The position numbers and the translations under genes are program-made. DNA of 64,000 nt, taken from positions 10,959 to 74,958 of the forward strand of contig CAVXLJ010000026.1 in assembly GCA_963762605.1 (NCBI GenBank). Direction: 5' to 3'. The first letter of the stretch is position 1, and each line of letters starts with the position of its first letter. The notes beneath the pieces were generated by a model. The model saw only the letters and a program-made list of their open reading frames with translations. It ran no database searches and was not told the origin of the DNA. This DNA comes from CAVSRC01 sp963762605 (GTDB taxonomy: Bacteria > Pseudomonadota > Alphaproteobacteria > Rhizobiales > Kaistiaceae). Positions 35,979-44,687 of this stretch are shown here, in pieces.

Positions 35979-36967
35979 CGACGCCTGAAACCGGGACCGA
36001 CCAGAAGAACCCGCGGCGCAAACGGGCGAAGCGCCGTCGCGGCGGCACCTGGGCACAGCGCTTCGTCCGCTCCGAAGGCGTCGAGCGCTTCGTTGCCTTC
36101 AGCGTCCGACACCTCATCCGCTTCGTGCGCTGGATCGGCCGCCGCCGGGCGACGGCCGTGGTGTCCGTCCTCACCCGCCTGGTCGGCCCGCTACTGCCCG
36201 AGAACAAGACGGCAGCGAACAACCTCGCCATGGCCTTTCCGGAGAAGAGCGCCGCGGAGCGTGCCGCCATCCTGAAAGGCTGCTGGCAGAATTTCGCTAG
36301 CGTCGCGGTCGAGTTCCTGTTCCTGGAGGAGATGACCGCGGACTTCGACCCGGCGCGGCCGGATGAGGGGCCGATCACGGTCACCGGCATCGACCAGTTC
36401 GTGCAACTGCGCGACGACGGCAAGCCCGCGGTCATCTTCACCGCTCACCTCGCCAACTGGGAGGTGCTTGGCGTCATCGCCACCAAGTTCGGTTTGCCGA
36501 CCGTCTTGCCCTATCGCGCTCCGTCCAACGCCCATTTCGCCGAGGACCTGCTCGCCGAGCGCGAGGCACTGATGGGCACGCTGGTGCCCAACAGCCGCGG
36601 TGCCGCCTTCGAGATCGCCACCGCCATGGAGGCCGGCGCCCATCTCGGAATGCTGGTCGACCAGAAGCTTTTCGCCGGCCTGCGCTTGCCCTTCTTCGGC
36701 CATCCGGCGCCGACCAATCCGCTCGCCGCCCGCTTTGCCCGCCAGTTCGAGTGCCCGGTGCATGGCGCCCGCGCCATCCGCCTGCCCGGCGGCCGCCTGC
36801 ACCTGGAGCTGACGCCACCGGTCGAGATGCCGCGCGACGCCGAGGGCCTGGTCGATATCGCGGCGGCCACGGCGAAGATGACCGGCGTGGTGGAAGGCTG
36901 GGTGCGCGAACACCCCGAACAATGGCTGTGGCTGCACGACCGCTGGGCGCTGCCCAAGTCGCGATAG
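35975..36967 (+). CDS. lpxXL: Lipid A very-long-chain acyltransferase LpxXL
   Basis: A 330-residue HtrB/LpxL-family inner-membrane acyltransferase that transfers the AcpXL-bound long chain to lipid A. The HxxxxD/E active site is TAHLANWE and LVDQK follows. A Lys/Arg-rich N-terminus (KNPRRKRAKRRRGG) precedes the first hydrophobic helix. The start TTG overlaps the adh2XL stop in TTGA. It is the last gene of the cluster. Confidence 0.93.
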   Translation: MTTPETGTDQKNPRRKRAKRRRGGTWAQRFVRSEGVERFVAFSVRHLIRFVRWIGRRRATAVVSVLTRLVGPLLPENKTAANNLAMAFPEKSAAERAAILKGCWQNFASVAVEFLFLEEMTADFDPARPDEGPITVTGIDQFVQLRDDGKPAVIFTAHLANWEVLGVIATKFGLPTVLPYRAPSNAHFAEDLLAEREALMGTLVPNSRGAAFEIATAMEAGAHLGMLVDQKLFAGLRLPFFGHPAPTNPLAARFARQFECPVHGARAIRLPGGRLHLELTPPVEMPRDAEGLVDIAAATAKMTGVVEGWVREHPEQWLWLHDRWALPKSR

Positions 36968-37015
36968 GGATGTTGGGCCTTCCCTTGGTGCGCGTGTCGT
37001 GCCACTTTTGTTCTC

Positions 37016-37504
37016 ATGCTGACCGACCTTTCCGCCATCACCCCGCCCGTGGATGGGCGGCAATCCGCCCACGCCGCCGCCGTCTGCCGCGGTGTCGGCC
37101 GCCTGCTGCGCCAGCGCGGTTTCGCAATGGTGACCGAGCTGCCGCTGTCGACCGGCCGCCGCGCCGACGTCGTCGGCCTCGGCTCGGACGGCGAGTTGTG
37201 GATCGTCGAGATCAAGTCGTCGGTTGAGGATTTCCGCGCCGACCATAAATGGCCGGATTATCGGCTCGCCTGTGACCGGCTGTTCTTTGCCAGCCATGCC
37301 GGCGTGCCGCTCGATCTGTTTCCCGAGGATGCCGGCCTGATCCTCGCCGATCAGTTCGGTGCCGAAATGATCCGCGAGGCGCCGGAGCATCGCCTCGCCG
37401 GCGCAACCCGCAAGGCCATGCTGCTCCGCTTCGCCCAGGCCGCGGCCATGCGGCTGCACGGGCTGGTAGACCCGGAGTCGGGCGCGGCGGGCGACATCGT
37501 CTGA
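37016..37504 (+). CDS. mmcB: MmcB family DNA repair protein
   Basis: A 162-residue protein matching MmcB, an SOS-linked alphaproteobacterial repair protein (named in Caulobacter for mitomycin C resistance). It has a nuclease-like fold: RADVVGLGSDGELWIVEIKSS carries the D-x(n)-E-x-K core, followed by DHKWPDY and LACDRLFFA. No SOS box is obvious in the short upstream gap. It follows lpxXL by 48 bases and precedes a methyltransferase by 18. Confidence 0.85.
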   Translation: MLTDLSAITPPVDGRQSAHAAAVCRGVGRLLRQRGFAMVTELPLSTGRRADVVGLGSDGELWIVEIKSSVEDFRADHKWPDYRLACDRLFFASHAGVPLDLFPEDAGLILADQFGAEMIREAPEHRLAGATRKAMLLRFAQAAAMRLHGLVDPESGAAGDIV

Positions 37505-37522
37505 ATCATCTGGAGTGACCGC

Positions 37523-38119
37523 ATGAGCTGGGACCAGCGCTACGCCTCTGACGAGTACCACTACGGCGTCGAGCCGAACGCCTTTCTGGTGCGCGAGGCG
37601 CATCGCATCGCGCCGGGCGCCCATGTGCTCGCCGTTGCCGATGGCGAGGGCCGCAACGGCGTCTTCCTCGCCGGCAAGGGCGCGCTGGTTCATGCGGTCG
37701 ATGCCTCGCCGGTGGCCATCGAGAAAGCGAAGCGCCTGGCGGCGGACCGCGGCGTGACGCTCGACCACCAGCAGGTCGACCTGCTGGCCTGGGACTGGCC
37801 GGTGGCCGCCTATGATGCGGTGGTGGGAATCTTCGTGCAGTTCGTCAATCCGGAGGACCGCCCGACCTTCTTCCGCAACATGGAGCGGGCGTTGAAGCCG
37901 GGCGGGGTGTTGTTGATCGAAGGTTACGGTCCCGGCCAGATCGCCTACGGCACCGGCGGGCCGCGCCACGCGCCGCAGCTCTATACGGTGGACCTGCTGC
38001 GCGCCGCCTTCGCCGACATGCAGATCGAGGTCCTCAGCGCCTATGACGCCGTCATCGAGGAGGGGACGGCCCATTCCGGCATGTCGGCGCTGGTCGATCT
38101 GGTCGCCATCAAGCGTTAG
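37523..38119 (+). CDS. Class I SAM-dependent methyltransferase, TehB-like
   Basis: A 198-residue methyltransferase: MSWDQRY with EYHYGVEPN at the start, SAM motif I VLAVADGEGRNGVFLA (near 35-50), VHAVDASPVAIEKAK as motif II and LKPGGVLLIEGY later. The N-terminal pattern resembles TehB/thiopurine-type small-molecule methyltransferases. GAGTGACC precedes the start. The substrate is unknown. Its stop overlaps the convergent GMC gene by 4 bases. Confidence 0.85.
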   Translation: MSWDQRYASDEYHYGVEPNAFLVREAHRIAPGAHVLAVADGEGRNGVFLAGKGALVHAVDASPVAIEKAKRLAADRGVTLDHQQVDLLAWDWPVAAYDAVVGIFVQFVNPEDRPTFFRNMERALKPGGVLLIEGYGPGQIAYGTGGPRHAPQLYTVDLLRAAFADMQIEVLSAYDAVIEEGTAHSGMSALVDLVAIKR

Positions 38120-39675
38120 CCCAGCCGCTCGCGCAGATGCGCGCCGACACGGAGCGCATTGGCAACGATGGTCAGCGTCGGATTCACCGCAGAGGACGAG
38201 ACGAAGAAGCTGGCGTCGACGGCATAGAGATTGTCCAGCTCATGCGCCTTGCAGAACGGATCGAGCACCGAGGTCCTGGGATCGTTGCCGAAGCGCAGCG
38301 TGCCGCATTGATGCGCCGTGCCGACGATCGGAATGAGCTCGTCGACCGCGAAATGATGGCCGGCGAGCACATGATGGTGCGAGACGAAGCCATCGAGACC
38401 CTGGGTGAGCTTGTGGACCAGCCGGTTGTGCGCGGTCATGTCGCCGAAGCTGTAGGTCAGCCGGATCTGTCCGTCTTTGTCGACCGTGATGCGATTGTCG
38501 GGATTGGGCAGGTCCTCCGACAGAACCAGGAAGGCGACCATGCGGCTGGCCACCGCATTGGAGAGGAAATCGGGAAACAGCGACGGCGGCAGCCAGTCGG
38601 CGACCTGCCCCTCGATCGTCGAGCCGCTCATATATTCGAGCATCTGGATCTGGCCCATGGGCCAGGGAAAGCCGTCCTCGCCGAAATAGAAATCGTTGAC
38701 GGTGAGCGTCTTGGGGAAGTCTGAGCCGAAGTGGTCGAGCGCCAGGGCGATGACCGCCGAAGAGGCGTGGAACATGTAGTGGCGCCCGACCATCCCCGAT
38801 CCGTTGGCGAGCCCGTCCGGGTGCGCGTCACTGGCCGAGCCGAGCCACAGGGCGGCGGAATTGGCAGCACCTGCCGAGGTGACGATGATGTCGCCGGCGA
38901 TCCGCTCCTCGCCGGCAACGCCATCGACGACGACGGCGGTGGCGCGCTTGCCCGTCGCGTCGGTCTCGATGCGGATGGCGCGGCGGCCGGTCATCAACGT
39001 GACGTTGTCGTGGGCGAGCGCCTTGGAGAGCACCGCCGTGCGCGCGTCCACCTTGGCCAGCACCTTGCACGGGAAGCCGCCGCAGGTCCGGCAGCGGATG
39101 CACGGCGCGGCAGAAGGATCGGCATCGTTGCGGCGGATGCCGAGCGGCAGCGGTGAGGGATGCCAGCCGAGCGAACGGAAATGCTCGGCCAGGGCCGCCA
39201 CGCTCGGATCGTTGGTCAACGCCGGATAGGGGAACGGCGGGTCGTCCGGCTGATCTTGAGGATCGACGTGGCGTGTGCCGTGCACCTCCCACAGCGCCTC
39301 GGCTTCCGCGTACCACGGCGCCATCTCGGCATAGTCGACCGGCCAGGCCGGCGACAGTCCGCCGTAATAGGTGAGCCCGTCGAAATCGCCCTTCTTCATG
39401 CGCATCAGCGCGGCGCCGTAGAAGGTCGTGTTGCCGCCGGCCCAATAGTGGGTGTGCGGGCTGAAGCGCTTGCCGTTCTTGTCGATCCAGGTGTCGCGCG
39501 CCTGGTATTTGGCGTCGACGAACACCGCCTTGGGCGACCAGTTGTCCTGTTCGATCGGCAGCACGGCGCCGCGCTCGAGGATGAGGATCGACTTGCCGGT
39601 ATCGGCCAGCGCATGAGCGAGCGTTCCGCCGCCGGCGCCGGAACCGATGATGATCACGTCATATGATTGCGCCAC
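38116..39675 (-). CDS. GMC family FAD-dependent oxidoreductase
   Basis: A 519-residue glucose-methanol-choline oxidoreductase. The FAD motif is IIIGSGAGGGTLA (about 8-20). The WAGGNTTFYGAAL segment and the C-terminal GTAHQCGTLRFG and AVDASFFVSSSAVNPTLTIVANA signatures are present, with His in the catalytic position. A CIRCRTCGGFPCK stretch (four Cys) is a feature of the fructose/gluconate-dehydrogenase-like subgroup. No signal peptide or cytochrome partner is adjacent. The SDR gene upstream reads in the same direction. Confidence 0.9.
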   Translation of the reverse strand: MAQSYDVIIIGSGAGGGTLAHALADTGKSILILERGAVLPIEQDNWSPKAVFVDAKYQARDTWIDKNGKRFSPHTHYWAGGNTTFYGAALMRMKKGDFDGLTYYGGLSPAWPVDYAEMAPWYAEAEALWEVHGTRHVDPQDQPDDPPFPYPALTNDPSVAALAEHFRSLGWHPSPLPLGIRRNDADPSAAPCIRCRTCGGFPCKVLAKVDARTAVLSKALAHDNVTLMTGRRAIRIETDATGKRATAVVVDGVAGEERIAGDIIVTSAGAANSAALWLGSASDAHPDGLANGSGMVGRHYMFHASSAVIALALDHFGSDFPKTLTVNDFYFGEDGFPWPMGQIQMLEYMSGSTIEGQVADWLPPSLFPDFLSNAVASRMVAFLVLSEDLPNPDNRITVDKDGQIRLTYSFGDMTAHNRLVHKLTQGLDGFVSHHHVLAGHHFAVDELIPIVGTAHQCGTLRFGNDPRTSVLDPFCKAHELDNLYAVDASFFVSSSAVNPTLTIVANALRVGAHLRERLG

Positions 39676-39687
39676 GGGGCGGCCTCC

Positions 39688-40461
39688 TCATGCAATGCGC
39701 GCCCCAATCCAGCGAATGAGACTGTCCGGCGCGATCTTCATGGCCAGCGCCGCCAGCTTGTTGTGCCAGCCGGGGATGACGATCAGCCGGCCGCGAAGAT
39801 TGCCGTCGATGGCGGCACGCGCCACCGCCTCGGACGACTGGCTGAACAGGTCCGACAGGCCGCCGGCCTTGTGCGCGATGTCGTTCGCCTGCCAGAACTC
39901 GGTGTCCGTAGTGCCGGGGAGCACGCTGGTGCACACGATGCCGTGGCGGCGCACCTCGGCGTCGAGCGACATCATGAAGGTGTGCACGAAGGCCTTGGCC
40001 GCCGGATAGACGGTGTTGCCCGGCCCGCCCTGCGACAGCGCCACGATCGAGGAGATGGTGATGATGCGGCCGGACTTGCGGGCGATCATGCCGGGCAGCA
40101 CCGCATGGGTCAGTCCCGCCACCGCCATGATGAGCGTCATCAGGCAGTCGCGCTGACGCTCCCACGGCGCTTCCGAGAACGGTCCCGGGATCGACAGGCC
40201 GGCATTGTTGACCAGCAGATCGACCGGCCGCCCGTCAAGCGCCGCCATGATCGGCTTGTGCGCGTCGGGCAGCGAGAGGTCGGCGACGATAGGCAGGGCC
40301 CGCCGGCCGTGGCGCCCGGAAAGCTCGCGCGCCAGCGCCGTCAGCCGCTCTTCGCGACGGGCGACCAGCGCCACGTCGTAGCCACGCCCGGCGAGCAGGC
40401 GGGCGAACGCCGCGCCGATGCCGGACGAAGCGCCGGTGACCAGAGCGAGCTGCTCAGCCAT
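39688..40461 (-). CDS. SDR family NAD(P)-dependent oxidoreductase
   Basis: A 257-residue classical SDR. TGASSGIG is at 9-16, NNAG near 86-89, catalytic Ser in ISSI and the YPAAK motif, all intact. The C-terminus is hydrophobic with an amphipathic end (LAALAMKIAPDSLIRWIG), as in membrane-associated DltE-like SDRs. It lies 12 bases upstream of the GMC oxidoreductase gene and is probably cotranscribed with it; together they may oxidise one alcohol substrate. Confidence 0.85.
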   Translation of the reverse strand: MAEQLALVTGASSGIGAAFARLLAGRGYDVALVARREERLTALARELSGRHGRRALPIVADLSLPDAHKPIMAALDGRPVDLLVNNAGLSIPGPFSEAPWERQRDCLMTLIMAVAGLTHAVLPGMIARKSGRIITISSIVALSQGGPGNTVYPAAKAFVHTFMMSLDAEVRRHGIVCTSVLPGTTDTEFWQANDIAHKAGGLSDLFSQSSEAVARAAIDGNLRGRLIVIPGWHNKLAALAMKIAPDSLIRWIGARIA

Positions 40462-40795
40462 GCGATGCGCGTATCACCGGGGACACCTCCACCACATTCC
40501 TCGCCCCTCTCCCGATGCTACACGATCCGCCGGCTGCATCCCATGTCGGTACGGCGGCGCTCTGGTCACGGCGCGGCGCAACTGACGCTTCGTGTTTGCC
40601 CCCAGGGCCGCGCAACTTGCTCACTCTTTTTGGAATCATTGTAGCATTTGGCCGTTGGTTGTAGCGTGCCGGTTGTATTTCGTAAGGCGACGTATCCCGC
40701 ATCTGAATAACGGCTCAGCGAGCCGACGCGCGTCTCGACGTGAACCGGATCGGTTCGCGGGAGATTGCCGTCGGCCCACCAACGGAGTGACACCC
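40462..40795. other. Divergent promoter region
   Basis: A 334-base gap between the SDR gene and the secreted hypothetical. It has a slightly AT-richer stretch (40625-40685) with TTGTAGC at 40639 and 40659 and a related TTGTATT at 40673, which may be promoter or regulator elements. No coding signal is seen. Confidence 0.4.
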
Positions 40796-41569
40796 ATGCA
40801 AAGGCTGTCGTTTCTTGCTGGCGCGGTTGCGATTGTTCTCTTGCCGGTGGTTCCGGCCAGCGCTGATTACTTCTGCGGTGACGGCCTGATGCTCGGTCCG
40901 CCGCCTTCTGTCTTCCGGCCGGACGGGACGCGGAATTGCGTGCCGGCGGCGAAGCGTCCGTCGTCCGCCAGGGAATCCCTCGACACCATCCCCGATCTGA
41001 TCACCAGGATGCTGTCCACGCTGGCGCCAACCGATGACCTGGGCCCGGCGGCGAGCGACCTGCATGGGGCCGGAACCAGCAGCCGGGATTACAACCGCGC
41101 GGCCTTCGCCGCTCTCAGGGGCAGGGCCTCAGACAAGCTCCGGGTCGCGATGCTGTTCGCGATGGCTGCGGATTACGCCAGGAAAGCTGGCAATGAGCGC
41201 GAATACAGGATCAACCGGTATAATCAGCATATTGCGTTGGCGGCGCTCGCCTATGCCGGGGCGTTCAATCATCAGCGGGCTGGCAATACCCGCGCCGCGC
41301 TGGCGGACATGGCCAGCGCTCAGAAATATGTCCGGGAAATGCCGCCCCCGCCTGACGCCATCGCTTACGCCGCCCCCAAGGAGCCGCCGATCGGAGCACC
41401 CGGCGGACCCGGCACGCGAGCGCCCGTCGATCACAGCACGATTACAGGCCGTGATTCCGGCGGAGGTCCGGCCGATGAACTGGGCGGGATCGCCATCGAC
41501 GTGGCCCCGCAGGGCGAGACGACCGACCTCGGCGATCTGGGCACCCGCATCTTGCAGATGGATCACTGA
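40796..41569 (+). CDS. Secreted hypothetical protein with Gly/Pro-rich tail
   Basis: A 257-residue protein with a signal peptide (about 1-23, cleavage after VPASA) and two Cys early in the mature part. A helical middle region (about 110-185) resembles a repeat-free alpha-solenoid piece (MAADYARKAGNEREYRINRY). The low-complexity tail is rich in Pro, Gly and Asp. I do not recognise the family. GGAG lies 9 bases upstream of the ATG. Confidence 0.65.
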   Translation: MQRLSFLAGAVAIVLLPVVPASADYFCGDGLMLGPPPSVFRPDGTRNCVPAAKRPSSARESLDTIPDLITRMLSTLAPTDDLGPAASDLHGAGTSSRDYNRAAFAALRGRASDKLRVAMLFAMAADYARKAGNEREYRINRYNQHIALAALAYAGAFNHQRAGNTRAALADMASAQKYVREMPPPPDAIAYAAPKEPPIGAPGGPGTRAPVDHSTITGRDSGGGPADELGGIAIDVAPQGETTDLGDLGTRILQMDH

Positions 41570-41659
41570 GGCCGGCACAGCATCCACGCCAGCGTTGGCG
41601 ATTGCCAAGGCCAGCGAAAGGTCAGCCGCGGTCGGCAGGGCATGGCGGCCATGGCGTGT

Positions 41660-41995
41660 CTACAGCGTCTCCGCTTTCAGCTCCGCCTGCCAGAATGCAA
41701 GGCGGTCCTCCAGCGCGCGGTCGCGCTCCCAGTCCTTCTGATCCTCGCTGAACGTCTCGATGCGCTCGAAAACGAAGCCGTCTTCGCCATGCTCACGCCA
41801 CGCCGCCTGCAGGCCGCGACGCGGATGGTCGCCCTGGCGCAACCCGAACCAGTGGCGGTTCTTGACGGCGCCGAAATCGCGCGTGCTGCCGATCCAGCAC
41901 TGGCCGGTCGCGGTGCAGCGGACGGCATAGACGCCGGCCGCCGGCTTTCGTTCCTTGTAGGCCGCCACGGCAGCGCGTCTGTTCTCACGGTTCAT
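41660..41995 (-). CDS. GIY-YIG nuclease family protein
   Basis: A 111-residue stand-alone GIY-YIG domain: GVYAVR (the GIY position is GVY) and CWIGSTRDF (YIG position is WIG) followed by a conserved NRHWFGLRQGDH segment and a C-terminal acidic helix. Single-domain members have unknown roles, possibly in DNA repair or small-element defence. A large inverted repeat sits just upstream. Confidence 0.8.
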   Translation of the reverse strand: MNRENRRAAVAAYKERKPAAGVYAVRCTATGQCWIGSTRDFGAVKNRHWFGLRQGDHPRRGLQAAWREHGEDGFVFERIETFSEDQKDWERDRALEDRLAFWQAELKAETL

Positions 41996-42428
41996 GGCAA
42001 GGGCTCCTTTGGAGTCATTTTATCCGGGTGATATTGACGGCGCAATATCGCCCGGGTAAAAATGATGCCGGCGCAAACGCCCCGGAAGAGCCCAAAACCC
42101 CGTGATGAGCGACCTGTCGTCCAGGCGCTCGGCTGCCTTTGCCCGCACGGGCCTGATCGGGCGCGGGCCGCTGGCCGATATCGCCGCAGCGGTGACGGCG
42201 ATGCCCACCGGGCAGGATGACGCGGTTCTCGCCTTCGCCGCGGGCGGCCGCCGCAGGGTCGGCAAAATTCCAAATCGACCTGAATGCTTAATCGCTCGTT
42301 AGGCGCGATCACAGGGGCGGCGGTCTGTTTACAAACGTTTATCGCGATCCGGCTAGGTTTCCAGAGGAACAAGAAGATCGACGGCGACGGCCTGTCGACG
42401 GCGTCACGAGTGGTTCGAGCGAGCGGAA
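41996..42428. other. Intergenic region upstream of the GIY-YIG gene
   Basis: A 433-base gap with the GIY-YIG gene on one side and the TPR lipoprotein on the other. Besides the inverted repeat at 42018-42061, the stretch 42280-42345 is somewhat AT-richer (for example TTACAAACGTTTATC). It may carry the promoter of the lipoprotein gene. No intact gene is supported. Confidence 0.4.
42018..42061. promoter_or_regulatory. Long inverted repeat, candidate operator of the GIY-YIG gene
   Basis: Two 19-base arms (TTTTATCCGGGTGATATTG and CAATATCGCCCGGGTAAAA, two wobble mismatches) surround ACGGCG. The repeat ends 23 bases before the ATG of the minus-strand gene. It may be a dimer or tetramer repressor site or a leader hairpin. 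Confidence 0.55.
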
Positions 42429-42971
42429 ATGCAGCGTCGCAGGGTCAGATCAGTCAGCCGCGGCTTGCTTGTCCTGTCCATGATCGCACTGCCGCTCGCC
42501 GGCTGCAGTTCCACCGGCATCAACGCCTTTGGCGCGTTCGGCGACAGCCCGCAACAGATCTCCGTCGTGCCTGACATCGGAAGCTACGACGCCGCGCGCG
42601 CCTTGAGCGAGGCGCGTGCGCATTTCCGCATCGGCGATTTTGGCTATTCCGCTGCGCTCTACAAGCGCTATGCCGAGCTCACCCCGAACGATCCGGAAGG
42701 CTATGTCGGGCTGGCCGCTTCCTATGATCGCCTGCGCCGTTTCGACCTGTCGGACCGCGTCTACGCGTCCCTGTTCAGGCTCACCGGCGGGACCGCCCAG
42801 TACTACAACAATCTCGGCTATTCCTATCTGCTGCGCGGCGACACCGCGACGGCGCTTGCCAACCTGCGCAAGGCCAATCAGCTCGATCCGCACAATCCGG
42901 TCATCGCCAACAATCTGAAGATGATTGCCAACGCCGCCAAGCAGAACGCGGCGTCGCGGCCGCCCGCCTGA
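42429..42971 (+). CDS. TPR lipoprotein, TadD-like
   Basis: A 180-residue lipoprotein: signal peptide ending in the lipobox LAGC (Cys near 26) followed by three or more tetratricopeptide repeats (SEARAHFRIGDFGYSAALYK, YVGLAASYDRL, YYNNLGYSYLLRGD). TadD-type TPR lipoproteins help assemble the Flp/Tad pilus. It is convergent with the cpaD-like, cpaC and cpaB genes, which supports this reading. Confidence 0.8.
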   Translation: MQRRRVRSVSRGLLVLSMIALPLAGCSSTGINAFGAFGDSPQQISVVPDIGSYDAARALSEARAHFRIGDFGYSAALYKRYAELTPNDPEGYVGLAASYDRLRRFDLSDRVYASLFRLTGGTAQYYNNLGYSYLLRGDTATALANLRKANQLDPHNPVIANNLKMIANAAKQNAASRPPA

Positions 42972-42987
42972 CTCGGGTCCAGCCGAT

Positions 42988-43284
42988 CTAGAGAGGAGCG
43001 GTCGCAGTCGGGGCGGGCGCCGGTGTTGGCACCGGCGGGGCCTTGGCGGTGGTGGTGGTGTCTGACGGCGTCATCGGACCGTTCTTCCCCAGACCGCTGG
43101 TGTCGTACATCAATCCGTTCGACGGATCGAACGTTTCCCGTTCCAGATTCGCCTTGACCGCGTTTCCGGCGCGAAAGCTGATCCGGTCGGTATGCTGAAG
43201 ATAGTCGTAATTGGCGCAGCCACCGGCGAGCGACGCCAGCAGGATGACCGCGGCTGAGCCGATCAGGGCCCGACGCACGCTCAT
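42988..43284 (-). CDS. CpaD-like pilus assembly lipoprotein (short)
   Basis: A 98-residue lipoprotein: signal peptide ending GGC (Cys near 23), then YDYLQHTDRISFRAGNAVK, which resembles the start of CpaD proteins, and a Pro/Thr/Ala-rich tail. It is much shorter than normal CpaD (about 200 residues). The ATG overlaps the cpaC stop, so it belongs to the same operon. Confidence 0.7.
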   Translation of the reverse strand: MSVRRALIGSAAVILLASLAGGCANYDYLQHTDRISFRAGNAVKANLERETFDPSNGLMYDTSGLGKNGPMTPSDTTTTAKAPPVPTPAPAPTATAPL

Positions 43285-44687
43285 CCGCCGCCCCCGGACC
43301 CGAGATTGATGATGTAGCCATACGGCCCCGTGACTCCGGCTCCCGACTGGAAGTCCTGGATCATCCTGGGGCTGACCTCCAGCTTGCCGTTGCCGAAGAA
43401 CTCGAGGTCGTTCGCCGGCAGCGTGCCGTCCAGGGGAGAGGCCACGACCTGGCCCGGCGTATCCGGCCGCACCAGGCGCGGCGTCACGATGACCACGAGC
43501 TCGGTTTCATTCTTCTGATAGCCGGACGACCGGAAGAGGGCGCCGAGCACCGGGATGTTGCCGACCCACGGCACCTGGTTCTGATTGAGCTTGGTGTCGT
43601 TCTGCAGGAGGCCGGCGACCGAGAAGCTCTGTCCGTCCCTCAGCTCGACGGTGGCGTCGAGATTGCGCGTGGTGAAGATCGGATCGCCGGCCGCGCTGTA
43701 GCCGTTGAGGCCGCTGACTTCCGGCGTCAGATGGATCTGGATGCGGTTGGCGTCGAGCACCTCCGGCGTGAATTCGAGCCGCACCCCGAAATCCTTGTAG
43801 CTGACCGTGGCCGTACCGTTCTTGTCGACGATGCGCACCGGAATCTGCCCGCCGGCCAGGAAGCTCGCCTTGACACCGGTGAGCGTCGTCAGGTTCGGCT
43901 CGGCGAGCGTGCGCACGAGGCCCTTCTGTTCGAGCGCATCGATCGTCGCGCTCAGGCTGACCCCGCCGAGGCCGGACAGGACATTGGCCGTGAACGAAGC
44001 GAACGAAGCGGCGTCCTTGGCCGGATTGCTCGTGCCGCCGCCATTCATGGCGAGGTTCACCGAACCGCCTTTTGCATTCCATTCGACCCCGAGCTCGCGG
44101 GCGGCATTGCGCTGCGCCTCGAGAATGCGCACTTCAAGATTGACCTGCTGGCCACCGGTGAGGGTGATGGTGTTGATCACCGGGGCGCTGCCATATTGCT
44201 GGACGATCGCCAGCACCTTCTGCATCGAGTAGTCGTCGGGCACGGTTCCCGACAGCTGCACCCGGCCGTTGACGGTGCTCACCTTGACGCGCGATTGCGG
44301 CACGGCGGCGCGGATGGAGCGCGAAATATCGCCGGTATCGGCGCCCACTTCGACGGCGAGCAGTCCGACCGGCTTTCCCTCGGCCGAGTAGAGGTTGACG
44401 GTGGTGATGCCCAGTCCCTTGCCCACCAGGTAAAGCGACCTGTCGGTGATCAGCTGTGCGTCGGCGATGGTCGGATCGGCGGCGACGATCTTGCCGATCG
44501 GTTCTGTGACGGTGACGGTCAGCGCCTGCGACACCGGCAGCTTGATGCGCAGCACCGACGTGGTCGCCAGATCGTAGGTCAGGTCCTGGGCCGTGGCCGG
44601 ACCGCCGAGGAGCATCGCCACGAGCAGCAGGAGGACCGCCGCGGCTGCCTGCAATGGATGATGGCCACCGTTTACTGCGCGCATCAT
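43281..44687 (-). CDS. cpaC: Flp pilus secretin CpaC/RcpA
   Basis: A 468-residue outer-membrane secretin of the Tad pilus. A signal peptide (about 15-33), an N-terminal pilus-assembly domain (LKLPVSQ-like, DAQLITDRSLYLVGKGLG), a BON-type segment (VNGRVQLSGTVPDDY) and the secretin domain with VPWVGNIPVLGALFRSSGYQ and TELVVIVTPRLV near the end. Gly-rich terminus. It overlaps cpaB by four bases. Confidence 0.92.
   Translation of the reverse strand: MMRAVNGGHHPLQAAAAVLLLLVAMLLGGPATAQDLTYDLATTSVLRIKLPVSQALTVTVTEPIGKIVAADPTIADAQLITDRSLYLVGKGLGITTVNLYSAEGKPVGLLAVEVGADTGDISRSIRAAVPQSRVKVSTVNGRVQLSGTVPDDYSMQKVLAIVQQYGSAPVINTITLTGGQQVNLEVRILEAQRNAARELGVEWNAKGGSVNLAMNGGGTSNPAKDAASFASFTANVLSGLGGVSLSATIDALEQKGLVRTLAEPNLTTLTGVKASFLAGGQIPVRIVDKNGTATVSYKDFGVRLEFTPEVLDANRIQIHLTPEVSGLNGYSAAGDPIFTTRNLDATVELRDGQSFSVAGLLQNDTKLNQNQVPWVGNIPVLGALFRSSGYQKNETELVVIVTPRLVRPDTPGQVVASPLDGTLPANDLEFFGNGKLEVSPRMIQDFQSGAGVTGPYGYIINLGSGGGG

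Noticed and set aside
36191..38074. A 627-codon minus-strand open frame across lpxXL, mmcB and the methyltransferase
   Set aside because: It crosses three supported plus-strand genes and has shadow-like composition.
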